A DNA stretch of 64,000 nucleotides from Methylomonas methanica (GCA_001644045.1 LUUF01000063.1:19213-83212); one strand, 5' to 3'. Numbered from the stretch's first letter, positions 41,059 through 50,747 are shown. The notes: generated from the sequence alone by a model not told the origin. Translations and numbers: made by a program.

Positions 41059-43599
41059 ATGAGCAACAAACAAACCCTGGTGGTGGTCGGCAACGGCATG
41101 GTCGGTCAGCATTTTTTGGCTGGGTTGGCGGAAAGCGGGGTGGCCGAGCACTACCGCGTCGTCACCTTTTGTGAGGAGCCGCGCGCTGCGTATGACCGCG
41201 TGCATTTGTCGGAGTTTTTTACCGGCAAATGCGCCGACGACCTGTCGTTGGTGCCGGAAGGTTTTTTTGCAGCCAACGGCATCGAAATTTACCTGAACGA
41301 TAAGGCGGCCGGTATCGATCGCGCCGCCAAGCGCGTCACTTCGGCCAACGGTATCGTTATCGATTACGACAAACTGGTGCTGGCGACCGGTTCTTATCCG
41401 TTCGTGCCTCCGGTGCCAGGCCACGACCGCGCCCAATGCTTGGTGTACCGCACCATCGAAGACCTGGAGCGAATTCGCGACGCAGCCGCCAACTCCAAAA
41501 TTGGTACGGTGGTCGGCGGCGGCCTGTTGGGGTTGGAAGCGGCCAAGGCCTTGCGCGATTTGGGCCTGGAAACCCATGTGGTTGAATTCGCGCCGCGCCT
41601 GATGGCGGTGCAACTCGACGAAGGCGGCGGTCAGATGCTGAAACGCAAGATCGAGGATTTGGGCGTCAAAGTGCATCTGAGCAAGAACACCGCGCTGATC
41701 GATAACGGTGAGCGCTGTTTGCATAAAATGAACTTCGCCGACGGCGAGGCACTGGAAACCGATTTGATTTTGTTCTCGGCCGGGATCCGCCCTCGCGACG
41801 ATTTGGCCCGCGCTTGTGGCCTGGAGGTCGGCCCGCGCGGCGGCATCGTGATTAACAACGATTGCCTGACCTCTGACCCGGACATTTACGCCATCGGTGA
41901 ATGCGCGTTGTGGAACGGCATGATCTACGGTTTAGTGGCGCCGGGTTATGCGATGGCCCGCAGCGTGGTGGCGCATCTGGCCGGCGGCGGTCAATCATTT
42001 ACCGGCGCCGACATGAGCACCAAATTGAAATTGATGGGCGTGGACGTGGCCAGCATCGGCGATGCCCACGCCAAATCGTCGGGTGCACTGGTTTACACCT
42101 ATCAGGACGGCCGCTCGGAAATCTACAAGCGCTTGGTAGTCAGCGCCGACAATAAAAAACTGCTGGGCGCGGTGCTGGTCGGTGACGCCAACGGCTACAG
42201 CACACTTTTGCAATATTGCCTGAATGGCATCGACCTGCCGGAAAACCCGGATTCGCTGATTCTACCGCCGCGTTCCGATCAGTCGGTCGGCCTGGGGCCG
42301 GACGCGCTGCCGGATGCGGCGCAAATCTGTTCCTGTTACGCGGTCTCCAAGGGCGACGTCTGCGCTGCCATCGCCGGCGGCTGCAAAAGCTTGCCGGCAT
42401 TGAAAGCCGAAACCAAGGCTGCCACCGGTTGTGGCGGCTGCGCGGCGCTGCTCAAATCGGTGCTGGACTGCGAATTGAAAAAATCCGGCGTCGAGGTCAA
42501 CACCGACATTTGCGAACACTTCCCGCACACCCGCCAAGATCTGTACAATCTGATCCGAGTCGGGCAGATCAAAACCTTCGACGAACTGCTGGACAAGCAC
42601 GGTCGCGGCCTAGGCTGTGAGGTCTGCAAACAGGCGGTCGGTTCGATTCTGGCCTCGCACTGGAACGACTATATCCTGGGAAAAGCCCATGTCGGTCTAC
42701 AAGACACCAACGACACCTATCTGGCCAACATGCAAAAGGATGGCACCTATTCGGTGGTACCGCGCATCGCCGGCGGCGAAATCACCCCGGACGCGCTGAT
42801 CGCGCTGGGCCGGATTGGCAAGAAATACCAGTTGTACACCAAAATCACCGGTGGCCAGCGTGTGGACTTTTTCGGTGCCCGCCTGGAACAATTGCCGCTG
42901 ATCTGGCAGGAACTGGTCGATGCCGGCTTCGAATCCGGCCACGCCTACGGCAAATCACTGCGCACCGTCAAATCCTGCGTCGGCAGCACCTGGTGCCGCT
43001 ACGGGGTGGACGACAGCGTCGGTCTGGCCATTGAACTAGAAAACCGGTACAAAGGCCTGCGAGCGCCGCACAAGATCAAGTTCGCGGTGTCCGGCTGTAC
43101 CCGCGAGTGCGCGGAGGCGCAAGGCAAGGACATCGGCGTGATCGCCACCGAGGGCGGCTGGAACCTGTATGTTTGCGGCAACGGCGGTATGAAACCGCGC
43201 CACGCGGACCTGTTCACCACCAATCTGGACAAGGAAACGCTGATCAAACTGATCGACAGGGTATTGATTTTCTACGTGCGCACCGCCGACCGCATGCAAC
43301 GCACCTCGGTGTGGATGGAGAATATGGAAGGCGGTCTGGAGTATCTGAAATCAGTGGTGATAGACGACAAGCTCGGTATCAACGCCGAATTGGAACAGCA
43401 AATGCGCCATGTGGTCGATACCTACCAATGCGAATGGAAAACCACCATCGACAGTCCGGAGGCCTTGAAACGCTTTCGCCATTTCGTCAACAGCGAGCAA
43501 GGAGACGACAACGTGGTGTTCGTGGAAGAGCGCGGCCAGATTCGCCCGGCCAACGCCGACGAACGCAAACATTTCAAACTGGTCGAGGAGGCCGCCTAA
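41059..43599 (+). CDS. nirB: NAD(P)H nitrite reductase large subunit
   Basis: The 846-aa enzyme reduces nitrite to ammonium with NAD(P)H. It has an FAD site (VVVGNGMVGQHF), an NAD site (VVGGGLLGLEAAKAL), a BFD-like [2Fe-2S] domain (CSCYAVSKGDVCAAI and ATGCGGCAALLKSV, about residues 423-465), and a sirohaem/[4Fe-4S] domain with Cys in KSCVGSTWCRYG (about 637) and GCTRECAE (about 678). The ATG at 41059 was preferred over one 12 bases upstream. The stop overlaps nirD as TAATG. It is cytoplasmic. Confidence 0.96.
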   Translation: MSNKQTLVVVGNGMVGQHFLAGLAESGVAEHYRVVTFCEEPRAAYDRVHLSEFFTGKCADDLSLVPEGFFAANGIEIYLNDKAAGIDRAAKRVTSANGIVIDYDKLVLATGSYPFVPPVPGHDRAQCLVYRTIEDLERIRDAAANSKIGTVVGGGLLGLEAAKALRDLGLETHVVEFAPRLMAVQLDEGGGQMLKRKIEDLGVKVHLSKNTALIDNGERCLHKMNFADGEALETDLILFSAGIRPRDDLARACGLEVGPRGGIVINNDCLTSDPDIYAIGECALWNGMIYGLVAPGYAMARSVVAHLAGGGQSFTGADMSTKLKLMGVDVASIGDAHAKSSGALVYTYQDGRSEIYKRLVVSADNKKLLGAVLVGDANGYSTLLQYCLNGIDLPENPDSLILPPRSDQSVGLGPDALPDAAQICSCYAVSKGDVCAAIAGGCKSLPALKAETKAATGCGGCAALLKSVLDCELKKSGVEVNTDICEHFPHTRQDLYNLIRVGQIKTFDELLDKHGRGLGCEVCKQAVGSILASHWNDYILGKAHVGLQDTNDTYLANMQKDGTYSVVPRIAGGEITPDALIALGRIGKKYQLYTKITGGQRVDFFGARLEQLPLIWQELVDAGFESGHAYGKSLRTVKSCVGSTWCRYGVDDSVGLAIELENRYKGLRAPHKIKFAVSGCTRECAEAQGKDIGVIATEGGWNLYVCGNGGMKPRHADLFTTNLDKETLIKLIDRVLIFYVRTADRMQRTSVWMENMEGGLEYLKSVVIDDKLGINAELEQQMRHVVDTYQCEWKTTIDSPEALKRFRHFVNSEQGDDNVVFVEERGQIRPANADERKHFKLVEEAA

Positions 43600-43934
43600 T
43601 GACAGTCTGGATAGACGTTTGCCACATCGACGACCTGCAACCCGATTCTGGGGTTTGCGCGCTGTTAGAGGGCCAACAGGTGGCGCTGTTTTTGATGGCC
43701 AAGACTCAGGCAATTTATGCGGTCGGAAATTTTGACCCGATCGCCAAGGCCAATGTGATGTCGCGGGGGATGATTGGCGATCTGGGCGGTGAGCCGATGG
43801 TGGCCTCGCCTATGTATAAGCAGCATTTCAACCTGAAAACCGGCGTTTGTTTTGAGTATCCGGACGTCAAACTCAAGACCTACCCGGTGCGTATCGACAA
43901 TCACCGCATCGCGATCAAGCTGGAGGCAGAATAG
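43599..43934 (+). CDS. nirD: Nitrite reductase small subunit
   Basis: The 111-aa Rieske-like protein matches NirD: WIDVCHIDDLQPDSGVCALLEGQQVALFLM ... IYAVGNFDPIAKANVMSRGMIGDLGGEPMVASPMYKQHFNLKTGVCFEYPDVKLKTYPVRI. It lacks the Cys/His cluster ligands, as NirD normally does. It partners with NirB and is translated immediately after it with a one-base overlap. Confidence 0.95.
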   Translation: MTVWIDVCHIDDLQPDSGVCALLEGQQVALFLMAKTQAIYAVGNFDPIAKANVMSRGMIGDLGGEPMVASPMYKQHFNLKTGVCFEYPDVKLKTYPVRIDNHRIAIKLEAE

Positions 43935-43937
43935 CCC

Positions 43938-44858
43938 ATGAAATATACTTACTATATAGCCGACGTGTTTAGCCGGCAGATTTTCAACGGCGCGCAGATT
44001 GCGGTGTTACCGCGTGCCGATGGCTTGAGCGCCGAGACCATGGCGATGATTGCTCGGGAACTGAATCTATCCGAAACCGTATTCATTTTTCATGGCATGG
44101 AGGCCGATAACCAGCGGCAGATGCGAATTTTCTCGCCGCTGGCGGAAATCGATTTCGCCGGCCATCCGTTGATCGCCGCCGGTTACGTGCTGGGAATATG
44201 CGGCGATGTTGCGCTGACCAATCCGATCACGCCGGTGGTATTCGAACAAAATGCCGGTGTTATCAAAGCTAACATTTCCGTCGAAAATGGCCAGCCCAGC
44301 TTTGTGCAATTTTCGCGTAGCGTCAAACCTCTAGTCGATCATTTTGCCCCCAGCGATGAGGAATTGGCGCAGATTCTGAATATTACTCAGTCCGAGCTGG
44401 ATCACAAAAAATATTCTCCCAGACTGGTGTCTTGCGGTTTCCCCTACTTGGTGGTGCCGGTGTGGAATTACGACTCAGTCCGCAAGGCGCGTTTCGATTA
44501 TGCGGCCTGGAGTCAATCGATCGCGCCGCAAACCGCCGCTCAGGAAATATTGCTGTTCGCGCCCAAGTCGCCGTTTGCCGACGCCGATTTCAATGTCAGA
44601 TTGCTCGGTCCACGCATCGGTTTACATGATGATCCACCGGTGGGTAGCGCGATGCCGGCATTCTGTGGCTATTTGTGTTCGTTCGAACATACCTTGAAAG
44701 GCACGCATACGTTCAACGTTGATCGTGGTCAGGCCGATACTCGCCGTAGCGTCATCAGTCTGGAAATGGATAACAAACGCGAAGAATCGTTAACGGTACG
44801 GATTGGCGGTCATGCTGTCTTGGTCGCGCAAGGCGAGTTGGAGCTTGGTCAGCCATGA
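43938..44858 (+). CDS. PhzF-family isomerase-like protein
   Basis: The 306-aa protein has the PhzF fold: YYIADVFSRQIFNGAQIAVLPRADGLSAETMAMIARELNLSETVFIF, with Glu in the SET motif as likely catalytic residue. It continues FSPLAEIDFAGHPLIAAGYVL and later DPPVGSAMPAFCGYL. PhzF proteins are isomerases or epimerases of small metabolites. It lies between nirD and an FAD oxidoreductase, with four bases shared with the latter, so it is co-transcribed with nitrite reductase. I know no function for it in nitrite metabolism. Confidence 0.85.
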   Translation: MKYTYYIADVFSRQIFNGAQIAVLPRADGLSAETMAMIARELNLSETVFIFHGMEADNQRQMRIFSPLAEIDFAGHPLIAAGYVLGICGDVALTNPITPVVFEQNAGVIKANISVENGQPSFVQFSRSVKPLVDHFAPSDEELAQILNITQSELDHKKYSPRLVSCGFPYLVVPVWNYDSVRKARFDYAAWSQSIAPQTAAQEILLFAPKSPFADADFNVRLLGPRIGLHDDPPVGSAMPAFCGYLCSFEHTLKGTHTFNVDRGQADTRRSVISLEMDNKREESLTVRIGGHAVLVAQGELELGQP

Positions 44859-46084
44859 CACGGCAACGCTTGGTAGTCATTGGTAACGGCATGGCCGGTA
44901 TGCGCACCGTGGAAGAATTATTGCAGTCGGCCCCGGATGAATACCAGATTACCGTGTTCGGCGCCGAACCTTACGGCAATTACAACCGCGTTATGTTATC
45001 GGCGGTGTTGTGCGGCGAAAAAACCATCGAGGATATTGTTATAAATGACCGGCAATGGTACGCCGACAACCGCATCATGCTGCATGCAGGGCCAGCGAAA
45101 ACGGTGGCCAGAATTGAGCGCGGTTATCAAAAGGTGATTGCCCAGGATGGTACGGTGGCAGAATATGATCGTTTGTTGATCGCTACCGGATCCAAACCGG
45201 TAGTGCCCGATATCCCTGGCAAAGACCTGACTGGTGTAATCGGTTTTCGCGATATTATGGATGTGAACACCATGTTGGCTTACAGCCAGAACCATAAGCA
45301 TGCCGTGGTTTTGGGTGGCGGTTTACTGGGATTGGAAGCCGGTCACGGATTATTGCAGCGAGGCATGGACGTGACGGTGGTCCACAATAATGCGGTGCTG
45401 CTGAATCGGCAAATGGATCAGCAAGCCGGGAAAATGCTGCAGGCCGAGTTGGAGCAGCGGGGTTTGAGATTCAAGATGGCCGCGCAACCCCAAGAACTAC
45501 TGGGAGATGAAAACGGCCATATTGCGAGCGTCCGTTTCCAGGATGGCAGCGAACTGGCCTGTGATTTGTTTGTTGTGGCGATTGGGGTTCGTCCCAACAT
45601 CGCGCTGGCCAAGCAAGCCGGTTTGTATTGCGAGCGCGGTATTGTCGTCAACGACACTTTGCAAACCTACGATCCCCGCGTATATGCGGTCGGTGAATGT
45701 ATTCAGCATCGCGGCGCCACGTTCGGTTTGGTGGCTCCGTTGTTTGAACAAGCCAAGGTTTGCGCCAACCATCTGGCCGCGCACGGTGTCGCTGAATACG
45801 TCACCCTGCCAACCGCGACCAAGCTGAAAGTCACGGGGATCAATCTGTTTTCGGTAGGCGACTTTGTGGGCGATGAGTACTGCGGTTACATTTTGTTCAA
45901 CGATCCCACTCTTGGCGTTTATAAAAAGCTGGTAGTAAAAGATAATCAAATTCAGGGGGCCGTGCTCTACGGCGATACGCAAGATGGGATTTGGTATCAG
46001 CGATTAATGGAGCAAAAGAGCGATATAAGCCAAATTCGTAGTACGATGATTTTTGGCAAAACAGAGGCGGGATCGGCGGGATAA
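44855..46084 (+). CDS. NirB-like FAD/NAD(P)H oxidoreductase (electron donor subunit)
   Basis: The 409-aa protein resembles the N-terminal flavin half of NirB: RLVVIGNGMAGMRTVEELLQ (FAD), EPYGNYNRVMLSAVLCGEKT, VVLGGGLLGLEAGHGLLQRGMDVTVVH (NAD) and VYAVGECIQHRG. It has no sirohaem or [2Fe-2S] domain. Such proteins supply electrons to assimilatory nitrate reductase (NasB-like) or to a rubredoxin. No nitrate-reductase NasA gene is in the window, so its partner may be encoded elsewhere. It is the last gene of the nirB operon and starts by ATGA overlap. Confidence 0.85.
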   Translation: MTRQRLVVIGNGMAGMRTVEELLQSAPDEYQITVFGAEPYGNYNRVMLSAVLCGEKTIEDIVINDRQWYADNRIMLHAGPAKTVARIERGYQKVIAQDGTVAEYDRLLIATGSKPVVPDIPGKDLTGVIGFRDIMDVNTMLAYSQNHKHAVVLGGGLLGLEAGHGLLQRGMDVTVVHNNAVLLNRQMDQQAGKMLQAELEQRGLRFKMAAQPQELLGDENGHIASVRFQDGSELACDLFVVAIGVRPNIALAKQAGLYCERGIVVNDTLQTYDPRVYAVGECIQHRGATFGLVAPLFEQAKVCANHLAAHGVAEYVTLPTATKLKVTGINLFSVGDFVGDEYCGYILFNDPTLGVYKKLVVKDNQIQGAVLYGDTQDGIWYQRLMEQKSDISQIRSTMIFGKTEAGSAG

Positions 46085-46186
46085 CACCTCCGTTTGATGC
46101 TAGATTACGAAAAAATCTGACTGAGCTGGAACAGCAGTAAGGAATACCTAATTGCAACTTTTCCGGAGGAGCGGTAATTATTGGTA

Positions 46187-47371
46187 CTAGGAAGCAGAGT
46201 TTTGCTGTTCAGACATTACCGATTGGTTTAGTAGCTGCTGATTGAACAAAGCGGCTATCAGGCTATTTTGAAACACCAAGCCCACGAAACGGTCTTCGTG
46301 ATCGACGATCGGTACGTGATGGTGGCCTTCCCTGACGACTAACGGTATCAGTTCTGCAATATGCGCGGTGGCGGGAAGAGTTTTGACCTTGCGCGTCATA
46401 ATATGGCCGATGGCTTCGGGCTTGTCGGTGCTGGTCGATGAAGAGCGTTTGATGAAAGCCAGCCATTTGTCCTCGAAGCTATCGTACGGCGTCATTTTCA
46501 GATTTTTCAGAAAGTCATAACGGGTGACGATACCAATCACTCGCCTTGCCTTATCCAATACCGGCAGAACTTTCAGATTTTGCTCGTGCATCATTATCCA
46601 GGCGCTTTCCACCTCTGTTGCATATTCGGCTGTCGCGATACTGGTTTGCATGATTTCGCCGCAGCTTATCGAACCTTGCTGTTTCTCGAAATGCAGCAAT
46701 TGCAGGCGAGTAAAAATCTGGCTTAAGTCGTCCACGCCCACGTCGATGAATTGTTTGAAATCCTTGGTGGCTTGTTCGATATCGGCTGGGCTGATGCCGT
46801 TCAGGGTATCCGGTACGAGCCTACTGTCCCGCTCTGCTGCAGACAAGTGAATACTAGTGGGGTAGGGGCGCCGTAAAACGATTCGATTGATGATGAGGGT
46901 AAAAAACAGCATCGATATGACATTCAGTCCCAAGGGAGCCAACAGAAACGCAAAATCCGGCGTCGCCTCGTGAGTAGCGTTCAGTACCGGCACTAATGCC
47001 GTTGCGGCGCCGGGCGGGTGCAGGCAACGACCGGTCAGCATGGCAAGTACCGACAAACTGACCGCTAGTGCAGACGCCAATGCGGGATCTTGAACATAAA
47101 ACGCCACCAAGACGCCAACTAATCCCGACAGCATGTGTCCACCCAGAAAAGACCAGGGTTGAGCCAATGGACTACTGTAAACCACAAACAAAATCACAGC
47201 CGATGCGCCCATGGATGCCAGCAATAGAGGCGCGTGGCCAAATGTGAATTGGCTAATAACCACAGTTGAAAAGATTGCGACCAAAGACGTCAATGCCGCC
47301 ATGGTTTTAACCCAATCATTGAGTTTAACCGGCTTGCCTGCTCGTTGGCGTAGATAAGAGCTTGGTTTCAT
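46187..47371 (-). CDS. HPP-family membrane protein with two CBS domains
   Basis: The 394-aa protein starts with a four-helix HPP transmembrane domain carrying TGRCLHPPGAATALVPVLN, the motif that names the family. From about residue 235 come two CBS modules (CGEIMQTSIATAEYATEVESAWIMMHEQNLKVLPVLDKARRVIGIVTRYD and GHIMTRKVKTLPATAHIAELIPLVVREGHHHVPIVDHEDRFVGLV). A plant HPP protein transports nitrite, and bacterial ones often sit beside nir genes, which fits. CBS domains would sense a nucleotide. It converges on the nirB operon. Confidence 0.88.
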   Translation of the reverse strand: MKPSSYLRQRAGKPVKLNDWVKTMAALTSLVAIFSTVVISQFTFGHAPLLLASMGASAVILFVVYSSPLAQPWSFLGGHMLSGLVGVLVAFYVQDPALASALAVSLSVLAMLTGRCLHPPGAATALVPVLNATHEATPDFAFLLAPLGLNVISMLFFTLIINRIVLRRPYPTSIHLSAAERDSRLVPDTLNGISPADIEQATKDFKQFIDVGVDDLSQIFTRLQLLHFEKQQGSISCGEIMQTSIATAEYATEVESAWIMMHEQNLKVLPVLDKARRVIGIVTRYDFLKNLKMTPYDSFEDKWLAFIKRSSSTSTDKPEAIGHIMTRKVKTLPATAHIAELIPLVVREGHHHVPIVDHEDRFVGLVFQNSLIAALFNQQLLNQSVMSEQQNSAS

Positions 47372-47494
47372 TAGGTGTATTTTAGAGTTTCACGGGAGGA
47401 AACCACGGTTAATTTAATGCCACGGTTTTAGAAGCCGTATCGCTCTCTCGATGGCAATCAGAGGCGGGCTTTCTAACATAATGTGCTTTTTCGT

Positions 47495-48055
47495 TCAGGA
47501 TGCATGATTTTCAAAGTAGCTTTGTAACTTTGATAGCTGGTTTTGAAATTTCACGGTTTTGCCGTGGCCGTCTTGAATTTCTTCGATATTTTTATATTCC
47601 GTAAGTAATTTTAATTTCGCCTGTTCATCAATATTTCTCTCGGCCATCGCATACAAGATATTGTCTTCTTTAAAAATATGCTGTTTTAAAAGACTGGCAT
47701 AGCCTTGTACGCAACTAATCAGGTCGGCAACATTATTAAGCGACGCAGCATATTGCATCTGCTTAAGCAGGTCTCTTGCTTGCGCATGTTCCCGCAACAT
47801 TACCGGTAATGGATTGCATTCGTTCAAAATTCCGGGCTAGGCCAGGTATCTGAACAACACATCTTCTTCTTTGGCGTGATGAAAGGTGTCGGCAAAGTCA
47901 TGGATAAACTCGATAAATTCCGCCGACTTTGCTAATAAAAGCGAGGTGCTCGCTTCGCTGGATGATGCGGCATCGTACCTCGCATACTGCTCCATTAAGT
48001 CAATATATTGCAGGATGAATTGATGTTCGGATTTTAATGTGTTTGTTACCGACAT
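47495..48055 (-). pseudogene. Hemerythrin-like protein split by an in-frame amber codon
   Basis: One continuous frame runs from ATG 48055 (MSVTNTLKSEHQFILQYIDLMEQYARYD) to a stop at 47495, broken only by TAG at 47839-47837. Before it lie SEHQ, FIHDFADTFHHAKEEDVLF; after it, MLREHAQARDLL and LLKQHIFKEDNILYAMAE. These are the His/Glu/Asp iron ligands of a hemerythrin-like protein, divided between the halves. The sense codon may have been CAG (Gln). Neither half alone can bind a di-iron centre. The family often senses or stores O2 or NO, fitting the adjacent denitrification genes. Confidence 0.75.
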
Positions 48056-48231
48056 TTGCAAGCCTTCAGTAAAAATATACAGTATATAAAAATAGAATCT
48101 TTAGGTTTTTTAAAGAAGCTGCCCACCTTTTTCGTAAAAACGTCCTGTATTAATTGCACTGACAATACCGCCTACGAATACCAGCTAAAATTTCTCCGTC
48201 AACACACAGATCTATTCTTCAGGCAGCCCCA

Positions 48232-49290
48232 TCAAGAACCGGCCACAATTAATTCAGCCAAGGCACCCTTGTCAATCGCTCGCGATAGGCTGTGGTCGAC
48301 CAATTGATATTTGCCGGCTACTTCGGCGGTAAACTCGATCATCACGGCACCGCCCGGAGCAATGCTGGTGGTTTGTACATTTTTCAGCGGTACATTGGTA
48401 ATGGCGCCGTCCGGATAAAGCTTGTCCAGAATGCCGCCTATGATGTGAAAATTCGCTGCGATATGCGAACCAACGCCGACGAACAGCCGTATCTTGTCAC
48501 CCACTTTGGCTTTCAGCGCCCGTTCGCCGCCGATCGATCCGACTCGGCCGTTGAATAAAAAATATTCGGCATGTTCGGCTAATAACTTTTCCTTGCTAAA
48601 GGACTGATGGCCCGGCTCGCTGAATTTGCCGGCGGTATAAAACTCACCCTGCATGATGTAAAACTCTTTATCGACTTTCGGTAGCCCGCCTTTGGGCTCG
48701 ACCAAAATCAAGCCATACATGCCATTGGCAATATGGGTTGGAATATGTGGGCTGGCGCAGTGGTATACATAGAGTCCGGGACGGCTGGCCAGAAACTGAA
48801 AGCTTTTGTTTTCGCCCTGCGCGACCTGCATCAAAGGCGCGCCGCCACCGGGGCCGACAACGGCATGCAGATCGATCGAATGGGTGGCATGGCCGGCAGC
48901 CGCATGTTGCCCTGGAACAGCGCCACCGTGATGGCCGTGCGCTTGCCCGCTACCGGGCTTGCCATGCGTCAGGCGAATTTCGACCAGCTCGCCTTCCTTA
49001 ACCCGAATAAATGGCCCCGGCACTTGGCCGTTGTAGGTCCAGTATTCATAGGTCACGCCGGGCATGATCTCTGCCACCAATTCATCGCTATATAAATCGA
49101 CGCTGACTTTGTCATCCTTGCGGGTCAATGGTGCGTTCAGATCATTGGCCGGGCGGCCAATTTCGGCGGTATCGGTCTTGCGGGCCATAACGCCCGTGCC
49201 GACAGTGGGTGATTGATGCGCTTGCTCATTGGCGATTACCTCGCACCAGGGCATCAGTAACGCCAGTATCAATAAATGGTTTTTCAACAT
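48232..49290 (-). CDS. nirK: Copper-containing nitrite reductase (NO-forming)
   Basis: The 352-aa periplasmic enzyme reduces nitrite to NO. It has a signal peptide (LLILALLMPWCEVIA) and two cupredoxin domains. Copper ligands are visible in HSIDLHAV (H137, catalytic D140, H142) and VYHCASPHIPTHIANGM (H177, C178, H186, M191); NFHIIGG carries a later His. An unusual Gly/Ala/His-rich loop with seven His residues is inserted at about 109-137, just before the first ligand. It follows narI on the same strand. GGGGGA lies upstream of the start. Confidence 0.93.
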   Translation of the reverse strand: MLKNHLLILALLMPWCEVIANEQAHQSPTVGTGVMARKTDTAEIGRPANDLNAPLTRKDDKVSVDLYSDELVAEIMPGVTYEYWTYNGQVPGPFIRVKEGELVEIRLTHGKPGSGQAHGHHGGAVPGQHAAAGHATHSIDLHAVVGPGGGAPLMQVAQGENKSFQFLASRPGLYVYHCASPHIPTHIANGMYGLILVEPKGGLPKVDKEFYIMQGEFYTAGKFSEPGHQSFSKEKLLAEHAEYFLFNGRVGSIGGERALKAKVGDKIRLFVGVGSHIAANFHIIGGILDKLYPDGAITNVPLKNVQTTSIAPGGAVMIEFTAEVAGKYQLVDHSLSRAIDKGALAELIVAGS

Positions 49291-49335
49291 AAATCCCCCG
49301 ATGTTATGGTTGCTTTAAATCATTTCGCGTTGAAC

Positions 49336-50028
49336 TCAACGCTTTCGTACCACCTGGTACGGCCGGACCACATAGCCCAGCGGCACACTCCAGACATGCA
49401 CCAGTCGGCTGAATGGAAACACCAAAAACAAGGTGATGCCGAAAAACAAATGCAGCTTAAACAGGAAATTAATCTCGACCAACTGATCAGCGGCGCCGCT
49501 ACGGAAAGTGACGATGCGTTGCGCCCATTCCGACAGCAGCAACATGCTGGAACCGTCATAGTGGTAAAGCGATACCGGCAGAGTCAGTAATCCCAAAGCC
49601 AACTGCAGCGCAATCAACAGCAGAATGAAAATATCCATCCGGCTGCTGGTGGCGCGAATGCGTGGATCGGTGAGGCGGCGGCGAATCAGGATCAACAGTC
49701 CCATCATGCAGATGCTGCCGAAGATGCCGCCGGCGACCACGGCCAGAATTTGTTTGGCCGATGTCGATAATCCTAAGCTGTGGTAGATCGCGGGTGGTGT
49801 CAATAGGCCGACGAAATGGCCGAAGAACAATAGCAAGATGCCAATGTGGAATAGGTTGCTGCCTTTGCGCAATTCGTCGGCGCGTAGCAATTGGCTGGAA
49901 CCGGTGCGCCAGCCGTATTGATCGCGCTCAAAACGCGCTAAGCTGCCCACCAGAAAAACCGTGATCGCCACGTAAGGGTAATAACCGAACAACAAGGTAT
50001 TTAGAAAATCCACAAGTTCATCCTCCAT
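49336..50028 (-). CDS. narI: Respiratory nitrate reductase gamma subunit (cytochrome b)
   Basis: The 230-aa membrane protein has five helices and the NarI haem-b His pattern: LFHIGILLLFFGHFVGL in the second helix and FLFKLHLFFGITLFLVFPFSRLVHVWS at the end. It takes electrons from quinol and passes them to NarH. The start at 50028 lies within the end of narJ, in a different frame, indicating coupling. Its neighbours narG, H and J are in the usual order. Confidence 0.93.
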   Translation of the reverse strand: MEDELVDFLNTLLFGYYPYVAITVFLVGSLARFERDQYGWRTGSSQLLRADELRKGSNLFHIGILLLFFGHFVGLLTPPAIYHSLGLSTSAKQILAVVAGGIFGSICMMGLLILIRRRLTDPRIRATSSRMDIFILLLIALQLALGLLTLPVSLYHYDGSSMLLLSEWAQRIVTFRSGAADQLVEINFLFKLHLFFGITLFLVFPFSRLVHVWSVPLGYVVRPYQVVRKR

Positions 50029-50740
50029 GCTGGGATTGGTTACGCAGTTGAGTAAACTGCTCACGTGGGGTAATTATGATCGGGTTGGAAACGGTAGTTT
50101 GGGACTTGCAAGTGTCGCTGCCGTTAGCCATAAAACTGACGGCTTCCTCTTCCCATATTTCATCGATATGTAGCAAGGTTTCGTCATCGCCTTCGCTGGC
50201 GGCCTGTTGCCTAATCGTCTCTATCTCCTCCGGTTCACCGGCCAGATCGGCTAGTGCGTCAAAGATGGCAGCAAACTGGCTGCCACGCTCGTTCAGTCGC
50301 GCACCCAACAAACTCAGCACCGGCATGGCGTCTTGCAACAGTTGCAATGCTTCGTGCTCCGATGGCAGTTGCGACAAAAACTCCAGAAACAGCGGCAGAT
50401 AATCCGGTAACTCGCGACTATCCATTTCAAAACCGTGGCTTTGATACATCTGTAATAGATTGACCATGGCTTGCCCGCGATCTCGGGATTCACCATGCAC
50501 GTGCTCGAAAATATGCAGCGATAAAAACCGGCCGCGATCGAAAAGCGCGACATAGTCTTCCTGTACATCCAGCAAATCGACGCCGTGGTAACTGGCCTGC
50601 AAGGCCTGTAAAGACCGTTTGCAGGGTTGCGATAGCCGCAGCTCCTGGTCGACGACTTCGGCCATTTCATCCAAGGCTTCCAACATCTCGGCTTGCGGGT
50701 AACTGAGCAGTAGCGATAACACTTTAAATATCAGCATCAT
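50018..50740 (-). CDS. narJ: Nitrate reductase assembly chaperone
   Basis: The 240-aa protein matches NarJ: KVLSLLLSYPQAEMLEALDEM, YVALFDRGRFLSLHIFEHVHGESRDRGQAMVNLLQMYQSHGFEM and ELPDYLPLFLEFLSQLP. It is a cytoplasmic chaperone that helps insert the molybdenum cofactor into NarG and delays membrane attachment. It lies seven bases after narH and overlaps narI. Confidence 0.93.
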   Translation of the reverse strand: MMLIFKVLSLLLSYPQAEMLEALDEMAEVVDQELRLSQPCKRSLQALQASYHGVDLLDVQEDYVALFDRGRFLSLHIFEHVHGESRDRGQAMVNLLQMYQSHGFEMDSRELPDYLPLFLEFLSQLPSEHEALQLLQDAMPVLSLLGARLNERGSQFAAIFDALADLAGEPEEIETIRQQAASEGDDETLLHIDEIWEEEAVSFMANGSDTCKSQTTVSNPIIITPREQFTQLRNQSQHGG

Positions 50741-50747
50741 TATGTCC

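Noticed and set aside
44855..46084. Second nitrite reductase
   Set aside because: It matches only the FAD/NAD half of NirB. The sirohaem and iron-sulfur Cys motifs are absent, so it is an electron-transfer subunit at most.
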